A DNA stretch of 21,953 nucleotides. It comes from a virus. The stretch spans positions 1 through 21,953 of IMG/VR virus record IMGVR_UViG_3300042939_000181; one strand, 5' to 3'. Of the stretch, positions 6,401 to 14,582 are shown piece after piece; position 1 is the first letter of the stretch; each line of letters opens with the position of its first letter. A model generated the notes under the pieces. That model saw only the letters and a program-made list of their open reading frames with translations, ran no database searches and was not told the origin of the DNA. Both the position numbers and the translations under genes were made by a program.

Positions 6401-8646
6401 GCCGAACCGTCACGGCGTGATGAAAGCCTACGAAGCTCCTGCTTGAGACGCTCCGCCTCACGCGCCGCTGCCTGGTAGCTCTCGTATGGACGAAGCGCGT
6501 CACTCTCGGCTTCACGGATGTACGGGCGAACCCGACCGCGAATCGTGGAGGCGCGGCGCATCCGTGCGCGCTCCATCGTGCGGAGCGCCTCAGTGGTGTA
6601 GCCACGGAACCGGAGGCGCGGGGTGGTGACGCCGCGCGCCTGCTGGTTGAACGTCTCGCGGATCGACTGCGTGCGGGTCAGCGCCCCGCCCTGCTCGCGA
6701 CGCTCAATCTCCTCACGAATAGCGCGTGCCTCGGCAAGGTCCCGGCGGTAGGGGGCTGACGTCTCTGCGCGCACGCGGCTCGCCGGTCGTGCGCCGAGCA
6801 TCTGGGCCTGCGCCCGGGTGTCACTCCATTCCGCAGCGGACGGCGTCAGGATCCCGAGGTTGATCTTCTCCTGAGACGCTTGGCGGGAAATCTTCTGCTC
6901 TTGCTCCACCAAGTCGTTGATGAGCTTCGGGGCAGTCTCAGGGTCAAGCCACTCGTCGGGGATCGACTCAAGGGTTCGGATGTTCTCCTCGATACCCTTA
7001 CGCTCGCGACTCCACTTGCGGCGGTCGCGGTTGGTGACCACAGGCTTTGCCTTGTCAAGCTCATCAGCACGCCGCCGCATGTTCTGAAGCAGGAGATCGC
7101 GACCCCCAGTACGACTTCCGAACCCGGCGGGGTCGTTGAGCCCCATGAGACGGATGGCGGCAGCGGCGGAACCCTGCGCCACCTCAGATTCCGGCATGCC
7201 GCTTTTACGGCCAGATCCTTGGAGCTGGCGGATGAGCCTTGAGAACTCACCGGCAGCAGCCATGACGTCGCGGTCGGTTGTCTCGGATACTTCATACCCG
7301 CGGTTGCGTGCCTCGCGGCGAACAGCCGAGTCATAGGCAGACGGGACGAACGGGATAGCCTCGCGAACCGGCTCGAGAGCCTTACGAACAGCCGGGCGCA
7401 CCCGCTTGTCCGTGATGATCTGTATCTCGCGGCGAAGTGGGTTTGAGGAGCGTGGACGGCGACGGACCCTGACCGGCGCGACCTTGTCGCCGTCGACAAC
7501 CGTCGACGGCGGAGCAATAAGTTCGCCATCTCGGAACCTCCGAGAGCCAGGCATGTAGGAATCGCTGACCCAGTCGTCAATCCTCTGGGTTACGTCAAAG
7601 ACCCTTCCTCCGACACGGTTGCCGGTGACCTCGGCTGCGCGGCGCTTGCGCTGCGCCTGTTCCGTGCGAGAGTCGAACTTGAACTCCCGAGCCTTTGGAG
7701 CGCCGTAGGGGTCCGCCATCATGGAGATCCGGCGGTACGCGGCCTCCTGGTCTGGAGTCATTGTCGCGCGGCGGGCCTCGGCCCGCTCTGAGCGCACTCG
7801 CGCTTGGCTACGCGCTACGCCAGCGCGAACGCTAGGCGCGCTCTTGATGTCAGCGCCAACCCGCCCAGCCGCGCCTACACCGCGACCAGCCACCACAAGG
7901 CCGCGACCAGCCATGTTGAAGGCCGCCGGCACGAACGTAACGACGCCAAGGGGGTCATTCTCGGTAGTACCTATGGGGTCCTTCGCGAAACGAACCCCGA
8001 ACCGTGCTGGGTAAAGGGCTGTCTCTTCAACAAACCCAGTTACTTTGGCGGCGGAACGCTTTCGCACCGAAGGCGGGATGCGGCCAGGTGCTGCGGTGAT
8101 TGCGGCATCCGCCCCGAGCCTGCCAAAGTTCGCGAACGCGCCCGGGAGGCTGGTCGCTGCGCCATAACTCTGGCGCGCAAGGGTCTGGAGCGTTCGCCCG
8201 GTCCACCCTGCGATGCCTCCTCCGCCGCCATCGTCACCCTCACCCCGTGACGCCTGCTCGGCAACACGCTCACGGACGCGCCGGATTGCAAGTGCGCGCT
8301 CTGCGGGTTCCTTGGAGAAGAGCCCCGGCTCCTGATCAATGGCAGCTTGAAGCCTGACGCCAGCGAGCCCGACCGGACGCTTGCGCCCAATGATGCTCGA
8401 GACATCGATGCCAGCCTTCTGCGTCTTTGGCTGGATGCGCTTGTCGCCCGTCGTCTTGCGCGGCGAGGGGGAGCCGAACTTGGCGCGCGGGATCTGGTCA
8501 CGGATCTCAAACGCCGGCGGGTACACCCGCTTCTTATTGACGCCTACATACGACTTTGATTCGCGGAACTTCTTCGCCGCTCGGTACGACCGGTTCGCGG
8601 TCGACTCAAGATCGTCGGCTAGGCGCCCCAAGTAGCGCAGGCTCAT
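3478..8646 (-). CDS. Giant (1722-residue) putative internal virion/ejection protein
   Basis: This is the largest gene in the window. The N-terminus is basic. Moderately hydrophobic Gly/Ala-rich segments follow near residues 145-190 and 230-265. A very long Arg/Ala/Glu-rich charged helical region spans roughly 700-1070, with a 47-residue internal duplication. The C-terminal third has aromatic, amphipathic segments such as LNPRWYLQNFFGMWGQFL (about 1260-1277) and FMRLVFPFYGWQR (about 1420), and ends in a Lys/Arg tail. This size, composition and position, after the nozzle and before a virion lysin, match the large ejected core proteins of podoviruses (T7 gp16-like in role). The C-terminal part also recalls large polyvalent phage proteins. 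I see no enzymatic motif I would defend. The ATG lies one base after the upstream TGA (TGATATG). Function is inferred from context. Confidence 0.82.
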   Translation of the reverse strand: MSLRYLGRLADDLESTANRSYRAAKKFRESKSYVGVNKKRVYPPAFEIRDQIPRAKFGSPSPRKTTGDKRIQPKTQKAGIDVSSIIGRKRPVGLAGVRLQAAIDQEPGLFSKEPAERALAIRRVRERVAEQASRGEGDDGGGGGIAGWTGRTLQTLARQSYGAATSLPGAFANFGRLGADAAITAAPGRIPPSVRKRSAAKVTGFVEETALYPARFGVRFAKDPIGTTENDPLGVVTFVPAAFNMAGRGLVVAGRGVGAAGRVGADIKSAPSVRAGVARSQARVRSERAEARRATMTPDQEAAYRRISMMADPYGAPKAREFKFDSRTEQAQRKRRAAEVTGNRVGGRVFDVTQRIDDWVSDSYMPGSRRFRDGELIAPPSTVVDGDKVAPVRVRRRPRSSNPLRREIQIITDKRVRPAVRKALEPVREAIPFVPSAYDSAVRREARNRGYEVSETTDRDVMAAAGEFSRLIRQLQGSGRKSGMPESEVAQGSAAAAIRLMGLNDPAGFGSRTGGRDLLLQNMRRRADELDKAKPVVTNRDRRKWSRERKGIEENIRTLESIPDEWLDPETAPKLINDLVEQEQKISRQASQEKINLGILTPSAAEWSDTRAQAQMLGARPASRVRAETSAPYRRDLAEARAIREEIERREQGGALTRTQSIRETFNQQARGVTTPRLRFRGYTTEALRTMERARMRRASTIRGRVRPYIREAESDALRPYESYQAAAREAERLKQELRRLSSRRDGSAFDAPIEAAKRDLERAVRQAEFERDRAAARLRMAQQGSRAMRESGRRRAVRQRAAALRQQRKDRMDAAFELERAQARLRMARQGRIAMSRAEIARLERSVAALRRDAAGKRAPTVTTELGTVYRAGQRSGRAEGRAAIGSRPGQRPTATQSRAFGTLLRSDGMVFVARNRQAAAAQASEALSAGRGAVAGARGRRRVRTAAEERALRDVAAARQRQAVLRAQPRPPRAPSSAKGRERTPAEELAARQLGEARGNLRGTPREATAAERRRQRLIGSQAQDRRRSVGSTAQISAATREAARAEQRARAERERALRTAYTGFDRPEQAGMTPGFYYPIRPNVTDRPAVRVVETGGANASGGARLAPPPEQFNAGVQMERGDIDFSPQQIINMLRESIDARERSAAAADIVTRFAMRDANGRLITGDAARELARLNEGFVETISMRQLARISSLSADREAGRTLIRDLENAIFDNADSVVAIPTAVRKGWVDALGKQNVVVRNIEYLNSLWKGGVLALNPRWYLQNFFGMWGQFLVGAGADLQAISMARNVKYLETIPGRIAANGLASDLGEYARRMQGRGGNPYQRLVQGGFRLNSLLEGPPRLAMFWSAAKRGLRQNDFMERGVMNEAYLARAWADVVEGAKRGDPGAEAILDDVILVTERFMGNYSRYNAFEKNFMRLVFPFYGWQRAIHRLVFGLPFTHPKRAALLVMASQMAYEDYELNRNRLTAPRSGVFIGNRMFGTSTWNPVMSVTETLGLEAEVGSDIANANWRNPGTYFDVPFMIATDVLRSGFQQAGPLVSIPYRAVSGETPSGIPDRFSPGYDRRWARPTGGFTGVDALTGGESNAPPRRGFFSTLEQSFPIINNLRRAAAGGGTPVADANLANLGLWAAGGRRPKDAPYNVVNDPRQPSVVQTDALSALSNLLLGVPADRVDWNAAEIREAQALENFMKSLESAESRKQEGIAQQRARKKKGRRP
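6161..6311 (-). repeat. 141-base in-frame duplication inside the giant virion protein
   Basis: Near-identical segments encoding ARLRMAQQGSRAM and ARLRMARQGRIAM lie 141 bases apart (GCCATCCGCA at 6161 and GCCATACGCA at 6302 on the plus strand). Flanking residues align as AEFERDRAA and AAFELERAQ. The 47-residue spacing keeps the frame and lies within the charged helical region, so a duplicated coiled-coil or helical-bundle unit is the simplest reading. Confidence 0.6.
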
Positions 8647-8647
8647 A

Positions 8648-10183
8648 TCAGAGCTGCTGCTTCACTTGGGAGATGATGCTGGTGATGTCCTCCGCCGTGA
8701 GGAAGTCGAAGCCAGCGAGCCATGTGCGGACGACGGTTGCATCTTGCTTCGTCAAGCCGACGAAGTTCGCCCGAGACTGAACGATCCACTGAGCGGCGGC
8801 CCTGCGCTTTGCGGCGCGGTCGCCCTTCCAGTTCGCAGGCTTCCCGGTGCCGGGCTTCGGAGTGCCGCCCGGGTATGTTTCGGCGGGGGTGCCAGAGAAC
8901 CCGCTGCGGAAGACCTTGTCAAGGCTTTCCTTGTTGTTGACCTTGGGCTTCGGGCCACCAGACCCTCCGCCCGAGCCGCCGCCAGAGCCACCTGGCTTCG
9001 GGTTCCACCAGTCGCCGTTCGCATCCTGCACCGCACCCGGCTTACGCCACTTAGCGCCTGCCCCCTTTGGCAGCTTGCGGTAACCGGACAAGAGGTCGCT
9101 TGGCTGCAACTGCCCTGCGCGGGCGTTGTCTGCGGCGTCATCCGCAGCAGCGATGTCCTGACCGCGCTGGGTCACAGCGCGCGCTGCCGCCCGGTCACCA
9201 GAGACGATCAGCGAGTTGATCATCGACTGATCAAGCTTCAGCATCTCCAGATCCATCTTGTCCTTCGCGGCCTTCTCGGCGGCCTTCTGCTCCGCGATCC
9301 ACTGATCCATCTTCAGACGCTCAGACTGCCGCTTCTGGCCGTACTGGTTGAGGAGCCCGGCTCCGTAGCCCATGGCCGATCCGAGAAACGACTGACCCAT
9401 CTTCTCGGCCTCGAGCCCGCCGAGCGCGGTGCGCGCTCCGGCGTCGATGTTGCGGGCGGCGGTGGCCGTCGCTGCCATCGACTGCGCGGCGCCGAGCGCG
9501 TTCTGGTTCGGAGCCTGGACCGTTCCGCCGGTCATGCCCGCAACCTGCGGCGTGGTCATCGCAGCGGCGACGTTGCCGGCCGAGCCTGCGTAGTTCTGGA
9601 TCGCGTTGTTGTACGCGCCGCCGGCCGCCAGGCGCTGCGAGGTCAGTGCCTGCGACGCTGCGGTGATCTGCGGGTTGTAGGTGTTGGTGAGGTAGTTCTG
9701 GAAGCCCGTGTAGGTGTCGTCCATCCCCTTCAAGTAGTTCTTGATGAAGGGGTAGTCGTTGTAGTCCGCGTAGGGGTCGGGCGGGCCCGCAGGCGTGCCG
9801 CCCGCGCCGGGGCCGGTGGGAGCGGCACCGGCCCCGGGGGCAGCCACGGGACGCCTGACGACAAGGCGCCCGCGGCCATCGGGTCCGGTGTTGGACCGCT
9901 GGATCGTCGGGCGCGCTCCGGTGCCCGCAATGTTGAGGAGGACGTTGCCCTGCTGATCCATGACCAGGTCACGGACCCGGTTGCCGACGCGGCGGCGCAC
10001 GACGCGCAGGCCACCGACGTTCGGGAGCGCGAACTCCGGCGTGTCCATCCGCTCGCGCACGACGCGCCCCGGGCGCGGCTGGGTCACTAGGCGCGGGCCA
10101 CCGGGGGCGTCAAAGTTCGCCTGCGGGATGAACCCGTTATCGGTGGGGAGGCGGAACTGGGGGACTCTACGACGGCGTGCCAT
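8648..10183 (-). CDS. Putative inner-virion/ejection protein, 511 residues (start corrected)
   Basis: An open frame extends upstream to 10321, but the likely start is the ATG at 10181-10183. It overlaps the upstream TAA as TAATG and has GAGG five bases upstream. The resulting 511-residue protein begins with a basic patch, MARRRRVPQFRLP. It continues with a Pro/Gly/Ala-rich region (about 95-125), an Ala/Gln/Asn-rich helical region (about 130-320, with many AA pairs and a charged WIAEQKAAEKAAKDKMDLEM stretch), a GGSGGGSGGGSGG linker near residues 395-408, and a compact C-terminal domain ending in TAEDITSIISQVKQQL. I do not recognise a family. Composition, lack of a signal peptide and position beside the giant protein suggest one of a set of internal core proteins ejected with the DNA. 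Confidence 0.82.
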   Translation of the reverse strand: MARRRRVPQFRLPTDNGFIPQANFDAPGGPRLVTQPRPGRVVRERMDTPEFALPNVGGLRVVRRRVGNRVRDLVMDQQGNVLLNIAGTGARPTIQRSNTGPDGRGRLVVRRPVAAPGAGAAPTGPGAGGTPAGPPDPYADYNDYPFIKNYLKGMDDTYTGFQNYLTNTYNPQITAASQALTSQRLAAGGAYNNAIQNYAGSAGNVAAAMTTPQVAGMTGGTVQAPNQNALGAAQSMAATATAARNIDAGARTALGGLEAEKMGQSFLGSAMGYGAGLLNQYGQKRQSERLKMDQWIAEQKAAEKAAKDKMDLEMLKLDQSMINSLIVSGDRAAARAVTQRGQDIAAADDAADNARAGQLQPSDLLSGYRKLPKGAGAKWRKPGAVQDANGDWWNPKPGGSGGGSGGGSGGPKPKVNNKESLDKVFRSGFSGTPAETYPGGTPKPGTGKPANWKGDRAAKRRAAAQWIVQSRANFVGLTKQDATVVRTWLAGFDFLTAEDITSIISQVKQQL

Positions 10184-11106
10184 TACGACCTCGGAGTTGC
10201 GATGACGCGGTAGCGGTCGTTGCCCATTGGGCCCGGGATGATCTCCACACGAAGATCCATGTTCTGGTTGTTCGGGTTTGAACGCAGGGAGTTGAGGTTC
10301 GGGTAGCGATTGCCGATCCACACTTGACGCGGAGCGGCTGCGGCCGTTGCTGCGGCCGACTGGGCGGCTGCGGCTGCGGCAGCGTCTTCTGCGGCCTTCT
10401 TGGCAGCCGCAGCCTCATTCCTCACGCGCTCGTCTTCCCTGCGCGACAGATCCTGGGTCGCCTGCCACTGCATGTCAGCGCCATACAGGCTTTGGATCTG
10501 GCCGAGCGTCTGGGCAGCAACACCGGTCAGTGGGTCGAAGTTACGGTTGGCGATCTCGTTGATCTGATTTGAGTACTGGTTGACGATGGCCCGGGCCTGC
10601 TCACCGACGCGCTGGAGGGCGGAGCCGATCATCTGGTCACCGATGCTGGAACTCAACATCCCTCGAGCGTTGGCCTGAGCGCGGGCCTGGAGGACCGCCT
10701 GACGCTCGTTCCTTCCGAGCTGGTCGGGCTGGTAGTCCATCATCAGCGACTCATCGACGTTCGGCGTCGACGTGTCATCGGTGCGGAAGCTGGCTCCGCC
10801 GAAACCACGGAGAGCGTCGCGTGCGTTGTTGCGCGCCTGGCCGAGTTGCGTGGAGACACGCTCGTTCAGACCGGGGACGTAGCCCGGCTGTCCCGGCGTT
10901 CCCGATCCGTAGAGGCCAGCGAGAAGGGACTGGATGTTCCCTTGGTTCGGCGCCGCAGCGGTCGGATTGGTTGGCGTCCAGCCGGTGACATTTCCCCAGC
11001 CGGGGTTCGTCGGGAGCGTGAACGCCGTCTGGTTAGGCATCTGGACCGGCGTCTGCGTCGGTGTCCGCGGCCGGTAGGTGATCGGGTTGAAGTAGTTGGT
11101 ACTCAC
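10183..11106 (-). CDS. Putative inner-virion protein, 307 residues (GTG start, corrected)
   Basis: The frame is open up to 11229, but the upstream part would overlap the preceding gene by more than 120 bases. The GTG at 11104-11106 overlaps the upstream TGA as GTGA and gives an MSTNYF start like other genes here, so I use it. The N-terminal 80 residues are rich in Pro, Asn, Thr and Gly. Helical Gln/Arg/Ala stretches follow (about 81-100 and 130-190, including ARAQANARGMLSSSIGDQMI). A strongly Ala-rich charged helix (about 220-258) leads to a C-terminal domain with short beta-like strands (QVWIGNRYPN, DRYRVIATP). A stretch with an ARGMLSSS-like core is common in uncharacterised podovirus proteins between nozzle and core genes. 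No catalytic motif is visible. Role as a minor virion or ejection protein is inferred from position. Confidence 0.8.
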   Translation of the reverse strand: MSTNYFNPITYRPRTPTQTPVQMPNQTAFTLPTNPGWGNVTGWTPTNPTAAAPNQGNIQSLLAGLYGSGTPGQPGYVPGLNERVSTQLGQARNNARDALRGFGGASFRTDDTSTPNVDESLMMDYQPDQLGRNERQAVLQARAQANARGMLSSSIGDQMIGSALQRVGEQARAIVNQYSNQINEIANRNFDPLTGVAAQTLGQIQSLYGADMQWQATQDLSRREDERVRNEAAAAKKAAEDAAAAAAAQSAAATAAAAPRQVWIGNRYPNLNSLRSNPNNQNMDLRVEIIPGPMGNDRYRVIATPRS

Positions 11107-11690
11107 AGTTCCACCACTGTCAGGAAGGGACGGGAGGAGCGGGTCATGAGCGGCGTCGTCGTGGCAAGCGCGTCGACCTTCCAGACCATGGAGTAGGTGT
11201 GGGTCCCGGCGCTCGGCTGCGCGAACCACACTCCCGTCGTCATCGGGACGGGACCGGCCTTCTTGTAGACGAGCCCGAGGCTCCCGGTTACCTCGGCACC
11301 ATCGATACGCACGCTGAAGTAGACGGTGTCGCTAGCGCCGAGTGACCCATTCTCACCACAGCGGATCATGATCATGACCGGCCGGCCGGAGGTAAGGAGT
11401 GAGCCAGTCAACTCCGCGCTGACGTCAACGAAACTCTTTGACGAGGTCTGGAAGTCGACACCGACGACGGAACTGTCGTAGGGGACGACTAGGTTGAGGT
11501 ACCCGCGCTTGACGTTCTGGATGCCAAGACCTGAGGAGCCCTGCCCCGTGGGAGACGCCTCCATCGGGGGGAACGTCGACGCATTGACACCGACGCGCAA
11601 TGCTTCGCGGATCATCGCGTCGGGCTGCGGAGCCATGACGTCGACGCCCGCAGCGTCTTCGGGGAAGCCCCAGGAGAACTGCGTACTCAT
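11103..11690 (-). CDS. Small beta-rich tail-associated protein, unknown
   Basis: This 195-residue protein is not recognised. After about 55 polar residues, it is mostly alternating hydrophobic/polar segments (YLNLVVPYDSSVVGVDF, RPVMIMIRCGE, TVYFSVRIDGAEV, HTYSMVWKVDAL), as expected for a beta-sandwich. It lacks a signal peptide and membrane helices. The ATG overlaps the stop of the nozzle gene (ATGA) with GGAGG five bases upstream, and its own stop overlaps the next GTG, so it is tightly coupled to tail and inner-virion genes. A minor tail or nozzle-tip component, or a small adhesin, would fit. Nothing in the sequence separates these possibilities. Confidence 0.78.
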   Translation of the reverse strand: MSTQFSWGFPEDAAGVDVMAPQPDAMIREALRVGVNASTFPPMEASPTGQGSSGLGIQNVKRGYLNLVVPYDSSVVGVDFQTSSKSFVDVSAELTGSLLTSGRPVMIMIRCGENGSLGASDTVYFSVRIDGAEVTGSLGLVYKKAGPVPMTTGVWFAQPSAGTHTYSMVWKVDALATTTPLMTRSSRPFLTVVEL

Positions 11691-13882
11691 GTCATCCTCC
11701 GGTTGTCACGGAAGGTCGCCGTGACTTCGGGGATCTGCGTCTTCTTGGTCGTTGCGGATGTCGTCGCAAGGTCGACGCGAAGCTGATGCAGGCGGCCGGT
11801 CCGGTTGATGCGGCGCTTGCTGCGGTCGACGCGGTCTGTGTTGTCTCCTGCAACCGGTGAATGAACCACGACCGTCGTCGCGTCTTGGTTCAACGCTTCT
11901 CCATGCGCGGTGCTGATCGCAAGAGACGCGGTGGCCGGCGTGCCGGAGTCGTAGAGGTTCGTGTGGATCGACATGTCCATCATGCGGGCCTCGCCCTCGA
12001 TCCCGCTTGCCTGAGCAAGGGATGCCGACGACCACGCCTGCAGGCGCGGGCCCGTGCCGGCCGCGTCGGTGGAGTCGGCGTCAGCCAGTGTCTGCGACGC
12101 GCGGTTCGTACACTTGGTGCCGGTGATCGTGGGCGCGAGGTCGATGACCCGACCCTGCCGGTCGTCGCTCACGGCAAACGCAGCGTTGATCTCGCCTGGC
12201 ACTCGCACCGACGCCATGTTGCGGATGCGGGCGTTGCTCATGCGAGACGTCCACTGTCTCGCCTCAAGGTCGTAGATGAAAGTGCGGTCGCTCGGGTTAG
12301 AGGCGTCGGGCCCGATCTTTGCCTCGCTTGTGGCGGTGTTTGTCAGGGCGCCAGCAGAGACGACCAGGTGGCCCTCGACAACCGACATAGAGACATACGA
12401 GGTGCCCTGCACATAGCCGCGCATGAGCGCCTGCCACTCACGCTCGATCCGGCCGCGGGAGAGCGGGACAATCTGTCCGCCCGCGTACATGAAGACACCG
12501 TCACGACCCGCCCAGTACGCGATTCCGTCTACCGAAATAGCTGACCGAAGATCGATGCAGCCCGCGCCCGTGGTGAGGATCGTCTGCTCATAGCTCGGGT
12601 ACGTTCCGTAGATCCCGTAGACCGATGCGCCCTTCAGTACGAGAAGCGGACCTGGCGTCGGGAGAAGCGCAACGACTGGGTCACCGTCATAGCGCGACGG
12701 AACGTCGACCTCGAGCAGCAGGAACTCATCAAGGTCAGCAAACCCGGGCGCGACCGTCGGGTCGTATGGCTCAACCGAACCCGGGGGGAGTCCGATGTTC
12801 CACAGCGGCGGACCAGCGTAGACGCGGTTCGGGTACTGCTTGACGCCCGTTCCCCAGAGGGAGTTCTTGTGGACAGCCGCGTCCTTGAACGGGAGGCGGC
12901 GCATGATTCGGTACTGGGTGTTTGAGAATGAGGAGCCAGACGGCGACCGCGTCAGGATGTCCGCTGGCGCACCAGTAGTGACGGTCCGGATCTGAGCGAT
13001 CTGATGATTACTGCCCGGTGTGGGGTTGATGACCAGAAGGGCGTCCCCATAGAGATCGCTCGTCAGAATCCCGGGCTCAACAAGCGTTTCGCCGTAGAAG
13101 TCGTAAGTGCTTGATCCAGACGTCACGGAACTCATTGTTCCCGCATCCCAAACAGGAACAGCGGGCCACGCCGTGCCGACCGGAAGGATGTACACGCTTG
13201 ACGCTGATGTGATTAGCGACGAGCTACCCGCATTTCGCACCCCCTCAAGGGAAAGACCGGTTGACGTCTTTGAAAGGATGCGAGATGAGATGAGGGGCTG
13301 ATTCGCCGCGGAAGAAGTGGTGTAGAAGCGAACCGACGCAAATGCGCCCTTGTCTGCCGTCGCGGGCCAGACAGTTGCGGATCCCGAGCCAGCTACTGCG
13401 GCAAGCGTTGATGAACCTGCGGGCATCTGCCAGTTGCCTGTTCCGCCAGTAGGCGTGCCGCCTGAGTACGACATCGCAGATCCCGCGTAGCGCAGGAGCG
13501 GTGTCAGTCCGTCCTGGGCGCACAAGATGAGATCACCGTTGTAGACGCACCTCGGGATCCAAGTCGTTGTGGCGGAACCGGCGTTGTCCCACACCTTCGT
13601 GCCTGCGGCGGCAGCATTATGTACCCAAACCTTGCCGCTGGCGTCGGAGGTGATCGTCACGGTCCGCTCGGGAAGCGGATACCGCGAACGGTTGACACCG
13701 ACGAGATTGTCCGCGACGTCTGCATCGGTCCCGTCGTACGACCAGCCCCACCTCTGCTGCGCGATGCCGAAGGGGTAGATCAGATCCTGCGAGTACGCGC
13801 ACTCGTTGGGGTTGAGCGCGTAGTCGGGAACGTCGGTCCGGTAGCCGCCGGCAAAGGGTCGTGCGACGACCATCTGCCTCAT
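11687..13882 (-). CDS. Tail nozzle / DNA-stabilisation-type protein (P22 gp10 / T7 gp12-like role)
   Basis: The 731-residue protein starts with RPFAGGYRTDVPDYALNPNE followed by an ILIYPF-type stretch and WGWSYDG. This pattern (aromatic/Gly-rich opening, then a reference to fixed positions followed by many beta strands) is common in podoviral tail-nozzle and packaged-DNA-stabilisation proteins. The rest is Ser/Thr/Gly-rich beta structure with repeated short strand pairs such as DGVFMYAGGQIVPLS and DRTFIYDLEARQWTS, which look like propeller blades. It follows the head-tail adaptor with one intervening base (TGACATG), the expected gene order for a short tail. Such proteins close the portal channel after packaging and form the distal tube. 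I am fairly sure of the class and less sure whether it is closer to P22 gp10 or T7 gp12. Confidence 0.82.
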   Translation of the reverse strand: MRQMVVARPFAGGYRTDVPDYALNPNECAYSQDLIYPFGIAQQRWGWSYDGTDADVADNLVGVNRSRYPLPERTVTITSDASGKVWVHNAAAAGTKVWDNAGSATTTWIPRCVYNGDLILCAQDGLTPLLRYAGSAMSYSGGTPTGGTGNWQMPAGSSTLAAVAGSGSATVWPATADKGAFASVRFYTTSSAANQPLISSRILSKTSTGLSLEGVRNAGSSSLITSASSVYILPVGTAWPAVPVWDAGTMSSVTSGSSTYDFYGETLVEPGILTSDLYGDALLVINPTPGSNHQIAQIRTVTTGAPADILTRSPSGSSFSNTQYRIMRRLPFKDAAVHKNSLWGTGVKQYPNRVYAGPPLWNIGLPPGSVEPYDPTVAPGFADLDEFLLLEVDVPSRYDGDPVVALLPTPGPLLVLKGASVYGIYGTYPSYEQTILTTGAGCIDLRSAISVDGIAYWAGRDGVFMYAGGQIVPLSRGRIEREWQALMRGYVQGTSYVSMSVVEGHLVVSAGALTNTATSEAKIGPDASNPSDRTFIYDLEARQWTSRMSNARIRNMASVRVPGEINAAFAVSDDRQGRVIDLAPTITGTKCTNRASQTLADADSTDAAGTGPRLQAWSSASLAQASGIEGEARMMDMSIHTNLYDSGTPATASLAISTAHGEALNQDATTVVVHSPVAGDNTDRVDRSKRRINRTGRLHQLRVDLATTSATTKKTQIPEVTATFRDNRRMT

Positions 13883-13883
13883 G

Positions 13884-14582
13884 TCAGCTCATCCACATCT
13901 GGCTGCGCCACGACGGAGAGGCGAGGCGCATCTCAGGCGAGTGCATCGTCGCGCAGGCGGCACGGCAGTCGTTGAACGCCTTCTGGTACTCACCCGCGTA
14001 GCGATCGGCCTCAGACGCAGCCTCGCCGCCGCCCTCCTGGCGCAGCAGGCGCATGCAGGCGTAGGGGACCACAAGGCGCGTGCGCCACTCGAGCGGCATG
14101 AGCGGCGTGTCAGAGTCGGCGGACAGTTCAGACTGGTACGCCCGGTAGAAGACTCCGAGGGTGTACGCCTCATCCGGCTTGGGGTAGACGCGGATCTTGG
14201 AGTCCCAGTCGGCCCAGAAGATGGGCTCGCCGGCCTGCTCGTCGTCCTGTGTTCCGTAGGTCACGTTCTCAAGCGCGTCCCACGACATCGACTCAAGGCG
14301 GTAGCCGCCGTCCTGGTTGTCCATGACCAGAGACAGGATCTCCGACATGGTCACGCCGAGGGCGGTCGAAATGGTTGAGTAGGAGTAGACGTCTGCGCCT
14401 ACCTGCAGCGTGATCTCACCCTCGCGCTCAAGCCAGTTCCACGGGTCGCCCGTGAAGGAGACGGCCTGCAGCGCCTCGTTGACGGCGTCCTTCGCGCGGG
14501 CGACGTCGAAGGAGTCAGAGGGGTCGCGGCGCGATCCATAGATCGCCTTGGTGTAGAGGTCAGCGAAGTCTCCGCTTGCCAC
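13884..14582 (-). CDS. Head-to-tail adaptor (connector) protein
   Basis: The 232-residue protein has the layout of small podovirus connector proteins: an N-terminal helical part with DPWNWLEREGEITLQVGADVY condensed around residues 46-66 (a Trp-rich helix followed by a strand pair), a central region with LESMSWDALENV (about 96-107), and PIFWADWDSKIRVYPKPDE (about 120-138), where the strand-and-turn ending in YPKPDEAY is typical of this adaptor group. The C-terminal part is helical with several Cys. Adaptors dock under the portal ring and join it to the tail nozzle. It begins with GTG overlapping the upstream TAG (TAGTG), and the nozzle gene follows after one base. Class supported by both pattern and position. 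Confidence 0.75.
   Translation of the reverse strand: MASGDFADLYTKAIYGSRRDPSDSFDVARAKDAVNEALQAVSFTGDPWNWLEREGEITLQVGADVYSYSTISTALGVTMSEILSLVMDNQDGGYRLESMSWDALENVTYGTQDDEQAGEPIFWADWDSKIRVYPKPDEAYTLGVFYRAYQSELSADSDTPLMPLEWRTRLVVPYACMRLLRQEGGGEAASEADRYAGEYQKAFNDCRAACATMHSPEMRLASPSWRSQMWMS

Noticed and set aside
8666-10090. Plus-strand open frame of 474 codons opposite the 511-residue gene
   Set aside because: Same shadow pattern. It lacks a convincing domain and would be one of very few genes against the direction of a tight minus-strand operon.
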